A DNA stretch of 22,920 bases, from positions 1 to 22,920 of the IMG/VR virus record IMGVR_UViG_3300037071_002023. One strand, 5' to 3'. Numbering within the stretch: the first letter of the stretch is position 1; the number at the start of each line of letters is the position of its first letter. Source of the stretch: a virus. Below the pieces are notes generated by a model that was given only the letters and a program-made list of their open reading frames with translations, had not been told where the DNA came from and made no database searches. Shown piece after piece: positions 1 through 7,881 of the stretch. The position numbers and the translations under genes were made by a program.

Positions 1-1148
1 AAGATCGTATGCGTCGCCGTCGTCAGTACCGATGTGGTGAAGGTGGCAATGCCGGTCACCGGGTCGACAGAACGAGGAGTGGACAGTGTGACACCACCAT
101 CACGGAACACCACCGTGCCTGAATTGACCGGCGCCCCCGTGGAAGAACGGACCACGGCACAAGAGAACGTGACTGCCTGTGATGGTGTGGACGATGCGTC
201 GTCCGACGTGAGCGTGGAGGAAGTTGCTGCCGGTCCACCGGGAAACTGCACGACCTGCGAGAGCGTGTTCGAGACAGACGGCAAGTAGGTGCTACCACCG
301 TCGTACTCGGCAGTGATGGTGTATGACCCGACTGCAAGGCTAGAGGTAGCGAAAGTAGCGGTGCCACCAGTAACGACGGCGACCCCGGCCATGACGTTGC
401 CGCCTCGCTTGAACGTGACGTTGCCGACAGCAGTGATCGGCGCCCCACTTGCCGTGATCGTGGCGGTGAACGTAACCGGCGTGCCGAAGTCGGCGGTCAA
501 GTCATCAGAAGCGAGCACGATGACGGAGTTGGTGACCGGCCTTGCCGATACCACAACAGCGAAGGGGCTGTTCCCGAGTGCGTTGGTGGCAAGCACCCGG
601 TAGTAGTAGGTCGTGCCGTTGGTCAGCCCGGTGTTGGTGAAGGTGTGCGTAGCAGCCGAAGGCGTGGCGACGTTGGCGAAGCCGGTGGTGTCATTGAGAG
701 AGCGCTGGACGATGTACCCCGTGATCGCCAAACCACCAGAAGATGGAGTGCCCCAAGTGACTGTCGCTTGGGTGTCCCCCGGTGTGGCGACCACTGAAGG
801 AACGCCATCGGGAATGGTCAACGGAGTGCCCAGTAACAGTGTGGTACCGAGGTAGAGGGAGCCTTGTCCACCTGACTGCGGGGTAACCACGTAGTAGGTA
901 TTCGGGTCTTTGGTGGCAAGGGTGGCGTACCCGCTGCCGCTGTAGACCGCCATAGTCTCCAAGCGCGGACCGTCCCCGGCCGTGGATGATTCAACGGCGT
1001 TCGGATCGGTCCCGCCACCACCCCCACCGCCAGCGTGGGTGTGGTCACCAGCAGCGATGTCATGTGGCCCGGTGCCTTTGGTGGCGTCGACCACGACCTG
1101 CGGCAGTCGTGGGTTGGCGCTGTCAGTGCCGATGAGGCGCTCGGCCAT
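1..1148 (-). CDS. FN3/Ig-like domain minor tail or adhesion protein, partial (C-terminus beyond left edge)
   Basis: The reading frame stays open from an ATG at 1148 to the left edge (382 codons seen), so the protein continues outside the window. Residues 1-60 hold an HTH-containing segment and a run of seven glycines (40-46), probably a flexible linker. Residues 72-90 carry the short motif TKDPNTYYVV, which resembles the end of the 57 aa protein at 7708-7881. Residues about 114-204 look like a fibronectin type III domain (GYIVQRS, then LTNGTTYYYRVLATNALG). Residues about 206-300 and 308 to the edge look like two bacterial Ig-like domains (TPVTFTATI, GNVTFKRGG, YTITAEYDGG; then QAVTFSCAV, GTVVFRDGG). 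Such modules on virion proteins usually mediate weak adhesion to host or environmental surfaces. The stop of the upstream gene and this ATG share one base (TGATG), and GGAGG lies 6 nt before the start. The exact virion location is unknown. Confidence 0.8.
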   Translation of the reverse strand, partial: MAERLIGTDSANPRLPQVVVDATKGTGPHDIAAGDHTHAGGGGGGGTDPNAVESSTAGDGPRLETMAVYSGSGYATLATKDPNTYYVVTPQSGGQGSLYLGTTLLLGTPLTIPDGVPSVVATPGDTQATVTWGTPSSGGLAITGYIVQRSLNDTTGFANVATPSAATHTFTNTGLTNGTTYYYRVLATNALGNSPFAVVVSARPVTNSVIVLASDDLTADFGTPVTFTATITASGAPITAVGNVTFKRGGNVMAGVAVVTGGTATFATSSLAVGSYTITAEYDGGSTYLPSVSNTLSQVVQFPGGPAATSSTLTSDDASSTPSQAVTFSCAVVRSSTGAPVNSGTVVFRDGGVTLSTPRSVDPVTGIATFTTSVLTTATHTI

Positions 1149-1924
1149 CACGAACCTCCGTAAAGCACGTCGATGGTTTCGAGATCCGTGGAACCGGTCA
1201 CGATGCCCTCGGGGATGGGTGGGTAGACCCGCTCGGGGGGCCGTGGGTCATCGAACTCGCGGTCGATGTACACCGGCACGAAGCGGCCAGTCATCTTGGC
1301 CACCCGGCGTAGGCGGGACTGATCGAAGGAGTTGAGGCCCATGTTGAGCATCGCCGCCTTGTCCTGGTACTCCCGCTCGAAGCCCTGAGCCATGGCGACG
1401 ACCTGGCTGTATCGCTGCCGGGCCGGGATGAACATGCCTTCAGGGGTCGATACATCGATATCAAGGGCCAACTCCATCGACAACGACCAGAGAGCATGCA
1501 CCACGCCACCGAGGGCGATGATGTCCATCTGCACAGGAACGAAGTCATCGAGCGACTGACCCTGGTAAGTCATCTCATGGATGACCTTGCTCAGGTGGAA
1601 GGTCAACTCCTCGTCGGAGAACCAGGTGTGGTGATACCCGGATACCAGCACCACCTTGCCGAGGGCCGTCTCGTCGGTGACCTTCAACAGCCCGTTGCGG
1701 CCGTCGAGTTCCCACTGATCGGTGAGCATTGTCGTCGGAGGGGTGGCCGAGGTGTCGGTGATGTACACCTGGAGGCTGGCAGTCTGCACCAGCGGGTGGG
1801 GCAGGCGGATGGTGAGGACGTTGAGTGGCCCCTCATCGATCTCGAAGTAGATCGGGAAGTCACGCAGGTACGTCCGAGCGGTAGAAGCCATGTCGGCAGC
1901 AGAGGCCATGTCAGAGGTGGTCAT
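1148..1924 (-). CDS. Virion structural protein, possible neck/connector component (258 aa)
   Basis: I do not recognise a named family with certainty. The N-terminal half (about 20-110) is predicted to be mostly beta strand. The second half is helical, with a segment DIDVSTPEGMFIPARQRYSQ followed by MAQGFEREYQDKAAMLNMGL. That pattern (helical hairpin, PEG turn, then an R..Y..V helix) is one I associate with neck or adaptor-type proteins of actinobacterial phages, and its place among structural genes fits. The C-terminus is proline rich (DDPRPPERVYPPIPEG). The ATG overlaps the stop of the upstream 140 aa gene as ATGA with no convincing ribosome binding site, so translational coupling is likely. 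Methionines at residues 6 and 12 are alternative starts. The function is inference only. Confidence 0.72.
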   Translation of the reverse strand: MTTSDMASAADMASTARTYLRDFPIYFEIDEGPLNVLTIRLPHPLVQTASLQVYITDTSATPPTTMLTDQWELDGRNGLLKVTDETALGKVVLVSGYHHTWFSDEELTFHLSKVIHEMTYQGQSLDDFVPVQMDIIALGGVVHALWSLSMELALDIDVSTPEGMFIPARQRYSQVVAMAQGFEREYQDKAAMLNMGLNSFDQSRLRRVAKMTGRFVPVYIDREFDDPRPPERVYPPIPEGIVTGSTDLETIDVLYGGS

Positions 1925-2343
1925 ATCGTGAACCAGATTCCGAGGGTGGGCGGATCGGCGTCAGGGAAGGTGGTCGGGCGCACGATGAGGGTGCCGTTGT
2001 TCGCCATCTCCAGGACATCGTTTGCGCTGTCCTCGTCGTAGAAGGCCAGCAACAGAGGGTTGCTGTCGCCCACATCCTTGACGACGAGCACCTGGAACGG
2101 TGTGTTCTTGACAACCCGTGGGAACGATGCGGGCAGGCCCAGCGCCTCTCCTCCGGTGCCCATCTGACGCCCTGGGATCTCAGCCGTCCCCCAGCGGGAA
2201 GCCCCGGAGACATCACTCAGGCGGGTGTGCGCTCCGACGTAGGTGGCATTCTGCATCAACAGGCCGACGATGTGGTCGCCACGCCAGTTGAGTTGGCCTG
2301 ACCCGGCCATCGAGGCCACCTGGGCGTACTTCTGATTGGCCAC
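1921..2343 (-). CDS. Phage structural-module protein of unknown function (140 aa)
   Basis: A GTG start at 2343 is preceded at 5 nt by GGAGG, which sits in the loop of a small hairpin (see 2345-2358); this fixes the start. The protein is mixed alpha/beta with no signal peptide, membrane segment or cysteine. Visible blocks are HIVGLLMQNATYVGAHTRLSDV (about 24-45, written here only to locate it), a glycine-rich GRQMGTGGEALGLP stretch and a C-terminal LLLAFYDEDSANDVLEMANNG segment. I do not recognise the family. It ends in ATGA, overlapping the next gene by 4 nt, and lies directly downstream of the 1569 aa tailspike-like gene. A role in the virion or its assembly is suggested only by this position. 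Confidence 0.75.
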   Translation of the reverse strand: MANQKYAQVASMAGSGQLNWRGDHIVGLLMQNATYVGAHTRLSDVSGASRWGTAEIPGRQMGTGGEALGLPASFPRVVKNTPFQVLVVKDVGDSNPLLLAFYDEDSANDVLEMANNGTLIVRPTTFPDADPPTLGIWFTI

Positions 2344-2344
2344 G

Positions 2345-2358
2345 GATACCTCCGTATC
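2345..2358 (-). promoter_or_regulatory. Ribosome binding site in a hairpin loop (GATAC-GGAG-GTATC)
   Basis: On the minus strand GATACGGAGGTATC forms a 5 bp stem (GATAC/GTATC) with the core of the Shine-Dalgarno sequence, GGAG, as the tetraloop. The last G of GGAGG belongs to the stem. It lies 5 nt upstream of the GTG at 2343. Nearly the same structure occurs at 11131-11146, and a looser version at 18658-18671. Confidence 0.7.
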
Positions 2359-2376
2359 AGACTGTAGATGATCTGG

Positions 2377-5300
2377 TCACGGCCAAACCTGAGTCGCTCC
2401 GAGGTAGACCTTGGACACCGGCTCGGTGCCGAGGAGGATGAGGTCGGCGTCGTTGAGCTTGATGACCCCGACCCTGGACGTGCTGTCGGCCGAGGTGATC
2501 TCGGAGACGATGCTGACGAGGGCGATGGCCAAGATGACGTGGAGGCCACTGGCGTTGGTAACGGTGGACGCCAGCGCCAGTGGCCGGTTGTTCTGGTGGT
2601 AGCTGGCTCGGTCCTCTACCCCCACCACCAAGGGAGCGACGACCGTCAAGCGCTCTGTAACGCCCTTGCCGTCGAGGCAGTAGGCGAGCACCTCACTAGG
2701 GAGAACCAAGCTCTCGTAGAAGGACGCTCTGTTGAGGTTGGTCACCGTCGAGGAGATGGCGATGCTGAGGTCGAGGTCGCGACGAGCGATCTGCTCTCCG
2801 ACAAGCGCTACAGCGGAGACGGCGGTGACTGACCTACCTGTCTCGATACAACGCCGAGAGTCGGTACTGACGACAGTCGCTGCGATGACCAGACCGACAG
2901 GGTGATCCTCGAAGTCGGCCTGGCTACTGGCCGTGATCGTGCTGACGACCTGGATGAGGTTCCCAGTCTCATCGAAGTGCCCCGGCGCCTGATGCAGGTC
3001 AGTGCAGGAGACGCCAGCGACGATAACCAGAGGACGGTTTGGTTCGTTGTAGTCGGCTCGGTTGGCCCAGTTGGTGGCGGTGGAGACGATGGACAGCGCC
3101 AAGCCCAAGTCCCTGGTCCGCACCTTCTCGATGACGGTGCCAATCGTCGTTGCGACGGCCACACCGACCGGGTGGTCTTCGAAGTCGACCTGATCGACCG
3201 GCTGAGTGAAGTTCGAGACGACAACCGTGCCCAGATTCAGGTCGAACCGCGCCTGCTTGGAGATGACGGTGTTGACATCCGAAGAGATGACTACCGAGCG
3301 CTGCTGCTCATCGAAGTAGCCGATGTGCGTGAAGTTCTCGGTCGGTAGCGTCGTCGTCGCTATGACAACAACAGGTAGTCCGGTTTCAACGAAGTGGCTG
3401 ACGTGGGAGAAGTTCTCAGTCGGAAGAGTGGTAGTTGCTACCACCACCACCGCCACCGGGTGATCTTCGAAGTCGGCCTGGTCAGAGGAGGCCACCGCTG
3501 AGACAACAGTGACTGGCCGATTTGTCTCGATATACGTGGTGCCACCGGGGACCGTGTACTCGGTGAGCAGGACTCCAGCGTTCTGAACGCTGTTACCCAA
3601 GTCAGAGATCGTGAAGGTGGTACCAGTGAAGTCCTTGCGCCAGTAGGCGGCGCCGGTCACGGCGTAGTTGCCGGAAGAGTAGGCGATGTCCTGGACGCCG
3701 ATCCGTTGCCACCCGGACTGGAGCGACATCGCCCCGGTGTCGAGCACGGTGGCGGCAGCGAAGGCCATCGACAGGTTGCCGTTGGCGGCACTACCCGACA
3801 GAGCGTTGGAGGTGATCGTGTCGACCGAAGTAGCCATCTTCCCCGACGAGTGGACGAGGTTCATCCCCGTCACCCCGGTCACCTCGTAGACCCAGAAGCA
3901 GATGTAGGCGATCTGCGTACCAGCGTATGGGTCGAAGCGGATGTGCTCGAAGCTGGTGGTACTACCAGTCTCGGCCTTGTACAACCAGAGCCGCATGCCG
4001 TGAGCGGCGTCAGCACCAGGAGCATTCTGGAGTGCTGTGTTAGTAACAGCGGAGAAGGTCTGCGGGTACTGGCCGGTCACCGTGACGGTGGGCGCCTGAG
4101 TGGTCGAGTGCCCGCCCTGCACGATCCCAGCAAACACGAACAGCGTCGAGTTGGGCGAGGGAGTGAACTCCCAGGTGTTGAGGTACTCCATCGCCCCGCC
4201 ACCGAAGTTGTTCCAGCACGTCTTGATCAGGTGCGGCTCAGTGGATACCGAAGGGGCGCCCTCGTCCATGAGGTCGGGGACGGGGGTGCCGTCGAACAGC
4301 TTGTTGTCGAACGTCTTGGAGAAGTAGGCGGTGTCATCGACATACCCCGCCGACCCTCGCATGAGGTAGTTGCCGACCAGTTCACGACGGAAGCCGTTCT
4401 CCAGCGGTGACCAACTGACGACGGCCGGTGGCCAGGGGTTCCGTAGGGGGAAGTTGACCGTGTAGTCGGTAGGAGCGTGCAGGATGTTCTCATGTAGCTC
4501 GAACTCGGTGAACGGGTAGTTGTCGGCATAGAGAGACACCGCCGACGACGTGCCCGTCTCGAAGAGATTGCGGAACAGGCGGCAGTACTTGCCCCGGATG
4601 GACGATGACGTGTTGTGGGGGTCCAACCCGTAGAAGGTGAGCGAGGGCACCCAGCAGTACTGGACCGTGGTGCCACGGTTGAGCTTGAACGCCGCCACGT
4701 AGTCCTTGCCGATGCAGTGGTCCCAGAACATGCCGTTCCACACCGCCGTCGCATCTGACGGGTCGTAGTAGACGACGTCGCCGGAATCACCCTCGGAGAA
4801 GGTGGTGGCGAAGGAACCGGCTGGCGTTGCCGTGGGCGAGACATTGGCGCCCGCCTTGGTGTAGCTGAACGTCGTCGGCGTCACCGCCGTGATCGTGGCC
4901 CGAGCAGGGTTCTGCGTTGCCTCGACGTTGTAGTCGAACGTTGAGTCACCGATGCGGATCTCCAACGTCTGGCCGACCGTCAGCAGAGGCGTCTGGCTGC
5001 TGCCCTTGGTATAGGTGAGCGTGCAGACGTTGGAGGTGCGCTGCTTCTGAGTGACCCAGTAGACGCCACCGGACTCGACGGTGCAGTACTCGAACCGGAT
5101 GTTCGTGAGCGTCACGGCGTCGGGGCTGCCAATGGACGGGTCGAAGGTGATGACCCCCGGAGCGAATGAGGGATCGAGATCGCCCGCCTGATCGAGGTGC
5201 ATGTGCCGGAACGTGATGTTCGACACCCGTATTTCGAGGGTGTGACACCGCAGCCCGGTGACGGTCCAGTGGCCCCCGCCGTCGTTGACCACCCGACCCG

Positions 5301-7086
5301 CCGCAGCGTTGGTCGTCAGCCACGATGAGGTGACTGAGACATCGGTAGCGATGTTGCCCCACATCGAGGACTCCAAGAAGCCCTCGGCCAGGTATCCGCA
5401 GTTGGCGGCATACCACGCCTGCATCGTGGCGAGGCTCCCGGAGTCGACCGCCGCCTGCCAGTCGCTGGGCGTCGCCGGGTGATAGGTGTCCGTGCAACCG
5501 ACTGTTGATACAACAGTAAGCGAGCGTCCCGTATCAAGACAGTGAACGGCCGCAGTCGACGCAGTCGTCACCGCCATGACGACAGGACACAACGTCTCGT
5601 CGTAGTGAGTGGAGCTACTGCCGAAGGGGCCAGAGGTATCGGTAGCGAGCGTGCCACCAACCGTGAGGGTGCGCCCGTTGCCCGACTCATCGTTGGTCTG
5701 TGGCCCTGCCCGGAAGCTGTAGTACGCCCACAGGTTGGCGCCGCCAACGACGCTGTCGGCGTACATCTCCGCTTCAAGCTGGGCCTGGGTCAGCGCACGG
5801 GTCCAGATCTTCACCTGGGCGACAGAGCCGTCGAGCCAGTCCCCGAAGAAGCTGCTGCCGATGTAGAGCGTGTTGGTGTCGGCCCACCCTGTGGGCAGAG
5901 TGAAGATGAAGTCGCCGGTCAGTGTCGTCGCTGGGGATTCGGCGTGATACAGATAGTCGTTAGCGCCGACGATGTCCATCGTGGCAGCGATGAACGTCCA
6001 AGTGCCGGGGGTGAACTGGAATGACGAAGAAGCCCCACCGGATGTACTGAGCAGGGCGTAACTGGTGCCATCGCCCCCAGCACCCAACTCCACGTAGAGG
6101 GTGCCGACGTTGTCGTTCGAGGACAGCACCATCGTGTAGGCGTTGCGGTCACTGGCAAACTTGACCCAGCAGCACCATGTGATACTGGTCGAGGTGTTGA
6201 GGCCGGATGCAGAACGGGTGTACTTGTCAGCCGAGGCATCGAAGCGAACGGCGCTTACCGAACCCCCACCACTGGTGTGCGTGTAGCTATCGATGCTGGA
6301 GACGGTTGAGATGATGGGGAGTGAAAGGCCGGTGTCAACGAAGTGATGCGTGGTGTACGTGTCAGTCAGGGCGACCGTCGAAGCGATGGCGACCGACAAC
6401 CCAGTCTCGCTGTAGGTAGGCCCACTGCCGCCCAACGTGATCGGTGGCCCCGAAGAGTCGGTGGTGAGCGTGCCCCCCGCAGTCAGGGTGCGACTGTTGC
6501 CACTCTCATCGTTGGTCTGCGGCCCGTTGTAGAACGTGTAGTTGGCCCACAGGTTCGAAGTCCGCACCGGCTGGTAGGTCGCCATCTCGGCCAGCAGTTC
6601 GGTGGAGGTGAGCGAGGCTGACCAGATTTTGACGGCAGCGATGCTGGCGTTCATCCAGTCTCCGTAGCCGTCGTTGCCAATGCACAACGTCCAAGAGTCG
6701 TTCATTGGCGTGCCGAAGCCTGGAGCGTTCGCCGCCTCGGTCAACGACCCCGCCCCGGAGAGCGCCTTGTAGATGTGGCCAGTAGCAGTGGTCGTGAACG
6801 TCCTGGCGACGAACGTCCAGGTGCCTACGGTCAGATCGAAGGTACCGGCAGTTTGGAAGGTGTCAGTAGCTGCTGAGAAGCACCCGAGAGCAGTGCCGGT
6901 GGAGTTGACACCAAAAGACTGGTAACCAGAACCGGCGTTGTCACAAGCAACGATCCCACCGAAGGCGTTGCGATCTACCTGGATCTTGACCCAACAGCAG
7001 ATTGTGAAGTCAGAAGATCCGAGGCCCGCGGCCAAGCGCGAGTATTTGTCGGCTGACGCGTCAAAGCGAACGGCAGCGTTGGCCAT
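2377..7086 (-). CDS. Giant mosaic tailspike/fibre protein: two LamG-like domains, beta-helix-like region, repeat stalk (1569 aa)
   Basis: Domain order by residue: LamG/concanavalin-A-like domain 1 (about 4-213, with AVRFDASADKY, AVKIWSASLT and NDESGNSRTLT); two short repeats (224-270); LamG-like domain 2 (about 278-488); two more repeats (493-536); a region rich in asparagine, threonine and beta strands that looks like a right-handed parallel beta-helix (about 540-935), the fold of many phage glycan depolymerases; a beta-sandwich-like region (about 940-1183); about 16 repeats of 20-26 residues (1182-1536); and a C-terminal KVYLGATQVWP motif common at the ends of phage minor tail proteins. Known LamG-like and beta-helix folds bind or cleave polysaccharide, so a host-surface glycan is the inferred target. 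I see no provable catalytic residues. The ATG at 7086 has only a weak ribosome binding site 9 nt after the previous stop. The gene begins exactly at the first LamG-like domain, consistent with module shuffling. Confidence 0.88.
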   Translation of the reverse strand: MANAAVRFDASADKYSRLAAGLGSSDFTICCWVKIQVDRNAFGGIVACDNAGSGYQSFGVNSTGTALGCFSAATDTFQTAGTFDLTVGTWTFVARTFTTTATGHIYKALSGAGSLTEAANAPGFGTPMNDSWTLCIGNDGYGDWMNASIAAVKIWSASLTSTELLAEMATYQPVRTSNLWANYTFYNGPQTNDESGNSRTLTAGGTLTTDSSGPPITLGGSGPTYSETGLSVAIASTVALTDTYTTHHFVDTGLSLPIISTVSSIDSYTHTSGGGSVSAVRFDASADKYTRSASGLNTSTSITWCCWVKFASDRNAYTMVLSSNDNVGTLYVELGAGGDGTSYALLSTSGGASSSFQFTPGTWTFIAATMDIVGANDYLYHAESPATTLTGDFIFTLPTGWADTNTLYIGSSFFGDWLDGSVAQVKIWTRALTQAQLEAEMYADSVVGGANLWAYYSFRAGPQTNDESGNGRTLTVGGTLATDTSGPFGSSSTHYDETLCPVVMAVTTASTAAVHCLDTGRSLTVVSTVGCTDTYHPATPSDWQAAVDSGSLATMQAWYAANCGYLAEGFLESSMWGNIATDVSVTSSWLTTNAAAGRVVNDGGGHWTVTGLRCHTLEIRVSNITFRHMHLDQAGDLDPSFAPGVITFDPSIGSPDAVTLTNIRFEYCTVESGGVYWVTQKQRTSNVCTLTYTKGSSQTPLLTVGQTLEIRIGDSTFDYNVEATQNPARATITAVTPTTFSYTKAGANVSPTATPAGSFATTFSEGDSGDVVYYDPSDATAVWNGMFWDHCIGKDYVAAFKLNRGTTVQYCWVPSLTFYGLDPHNTSSSIRGKYCRLFRNLFETGTSSAVSLYADNYPFTEFELHENILHAPTDYTVNFPLRNPWPPAVVSWSPLENGFRRELVGNYLMRGSAGYVDDTAYFSKTFDNKLFDGTPVPDLMDEGAPSVSTEPHLIKTCWNNFGGGAMEYLNTWEFTPSPNSTLFVFAGIVQGGHSTTQAPTVTVTGQYPQTFSAVTNTALQNAPGADAAHGMRLWLYKAETGSTTSFEHIRFDPYAGTQIAYICFWVYEVTGVTGMNLVHSSGKMATSVDTITSNALSGSAANGNLSMAFAAATVLDTGAMSLQSGWQRIGVQDIAYSSGNYAVTGAAYWRKDFTGTTFTISDLGNSVQNAGVLLTEYTVPGGTTYIETNRPVTVVSAVASSDQADFEDHPVAVVVVATTTLPTENFSHVSHFVETGLPVVVIATTTLPTENFTHIGYFDEQQRSVVISSDVNTVISKQARFDLNLGTVVVSNFTQPVDQVDFEDHPVGVAVATTIGTVIEKVRTRDLGLALSIVSTATNWANRADYNEPNRPLVIVAGVSCTDLHQAPGHFDETGNLIQVVSTITASSQADFEDHPVGLVIAATVVSTDSRRCIETGRSVTAVSAVALVGEQIARRDLDLSIAISSTVTNLNRASFYESLVLPSEVLAYCLDGKGVTERLTVVAPLVVGVEDRASYHQNNRPLALASTVTNASGLHVILAIALVSIVSEITSADSTSRVGVIKLNDADLILLGTEPVSKVYLGATQVWP
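2467..3543 (-). repeat. About 16 degenerate 20-26 aa repeats in the tailspike-like protein
   Basis: Each unit starts with an aromatic-acidic motif (HFVETG, HFDETG, DFEDHP, DYNEPN, RFDLNL), then a run of alternating hydrophobic residues (VVVIATT, IQVVSTI, LVIAAT) and a polar turn. DFEDHP occurs three times and is visible in DNA as near-identical stretches at 2899-2916, 3169-3186 and 3457-3474. Two adjacent units share ATTTLPTENF. Four more units flank the second LamG-like domain, and one occurs in the 361 aa protein at 16673-17758. The pattern of one strand pair per unit suggests a repetitive beta stalk. Confidence 0.75.
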
Positions 7087-7095
7087 GGCCGACCG

Positions 7096-7695
7096 CTACG
7101 ACAGTTCGATGGCGACCGAAACGTCGAGAGTGTCGGTGTTGGCGAGCGTGCGGGTAGCCGACAGGGGCGACCAGGCGAGGAAAAGGCCCGACGTACCTGT
7201 GGCCGCTTCACTGAGGATGAGGTGCTTGGCATCGGTCCACGTACCAGTGGCGGTGAACGTCCTGGTCTGCGAGGTGACCTTCCAGTCAGAGTTGCCGCCC
7301 GCACCACCAGTCTTGGCGAAGGTCGGGAAGTGGGTGTCGCCCACCGTCCAGGCGCACGAAGTGGCCGGGGTATACCCGTTGGTCGCTGAGACTTCGACCA
7401 CGTTGTTGGTGGCCATCGTCGCCAGGGTGTACGTCTCCTGGGGGGTACCGGTGCCGCCGTAAAGGCGCCCGTAGAGGGTGGCCCGCTTGGCCTGGGTGCG
7501 GAAGTAGACAGCGAGCAGGTCGTTCTCGCCTTCATCGGCCAGAGCGTTGTGGTTCCACGACCGGTCGTTCATGGCCTCGATGTACTCGGGCGAGGTGACC
7601 GGGATCAGCACCTCTCCGATTCCGTTGCCCCAGATGAGGCAGCGCTCACCATCGACGGTGCGATGGTGGGCGAACTGATAGGTGGTGCCGAGCAT
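7096..7695 (-). CDS. Minor virion structural protein (199 aa)
   Basis: The ATG at 7695 follows AAGGAG by 9 nt; that ribosome binding site overlaps the stop codon (TAA) of the 57 aa gene. The first 65 residues are mixed and include LIWGNGIGEVLIPVTSPEY. The rest is a string of beta strands. Its end (FLAWSPLSATRTLANTDTL, then DVSVAIELS) matches a pattern I know from the C-termini of small phage structural proteins, in which arginine and threonine are followed by a hydrophilic turn and a final beta strand. It lies 9 nt upstream of the giant tailspike-like gene. A beta-sandwich accessory tail or fibre-base protein is the likely role, by inference. No enzymatic motif is visible. Confidence 0.72.
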   Translation of the reverse strand: MLGTTYQFAHHRTVDGERCLIWGNGIGEVLIPVTSPEYIEAMNDRSWNHNALADEGENDLLAVYFRTQAKRATLYGRLYGGTGTPQETYTLATMATNNVVEVSATNGYTPATSCAWTVGDTHFPTFAKTGGAGGNSDWKVTSQTRTFTATGTWTDAKHLILSEAATGTSGLFLAWSPLSATRTLANTDTLDVSVAIELS

Positions 7696-7707
7696 TGTGG
7701 TATCTCC

Positions 7708-7881
7708 TTAATCGATGATCACGTAGAGCGTGTTGGGGTCTTTGTCGGGCAAGGCGTCGTACTCGGCTTGGGTCATCGAATCCCACTGAGCATCCTGGCC
7801 AGGCTGGCCTGGATCGCCCTTCACCCCCTGCTTGCCGGTGGGCACCGTGACCTGAATCGGCTGGTAGAGGGGGGAGGTCAT
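7708..7881 (-). CDS. Collagen-like mini tail protein (57 aa)
   Basis: This short gene starts at ATG 7881, overlapping the upstream stop by 4 nt (ATGA), and ends at TAA 7708-7710, which is part of the next gene's ribosome binding site. Residues about 16-31 form a short collagen-like tract (KQGVKGDPGQPGQDA). The C-terminal half reads TQAEYDALPDKDPNTLYVII, a motif often seen in phage fibre and minor tail proteins next to Gly-X-Y tracts. The related TKDPNTYYVV appears in the partial protein at 1-1148. Triple-helical collagen-like tracts trimerise fibre proteins, so it may be a small trimeric fibre segment or adaptor. Perfect overlap with both neighbours supports it as a real gene. Confidence 0.78.
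   Translation of the reverse strand: MTSPLYQPIQVTVPTGKQGVKGDPGQPGQDAQWDSMTQAEYDALPDKDPNTLYVIID

Noticed and set aside
5501-5517. Perfect inverted repeat ACTGTTG-ATA-CAACAGT as a possible operator
   Set aside because: It lies inside the tailspike coding sequence and encodes the recurring TVVSTV repeat core; other units encoding the same residues lack the dyad, so it is probably coincidence.
7693-7715. Fourth hairpin ribosome binding site upstream of the 199 aa gene
   Set aside because: GATACC and AAGGAG are present, but the arms do not pair as GATA/TATC; only a very weak structure can be drawn.
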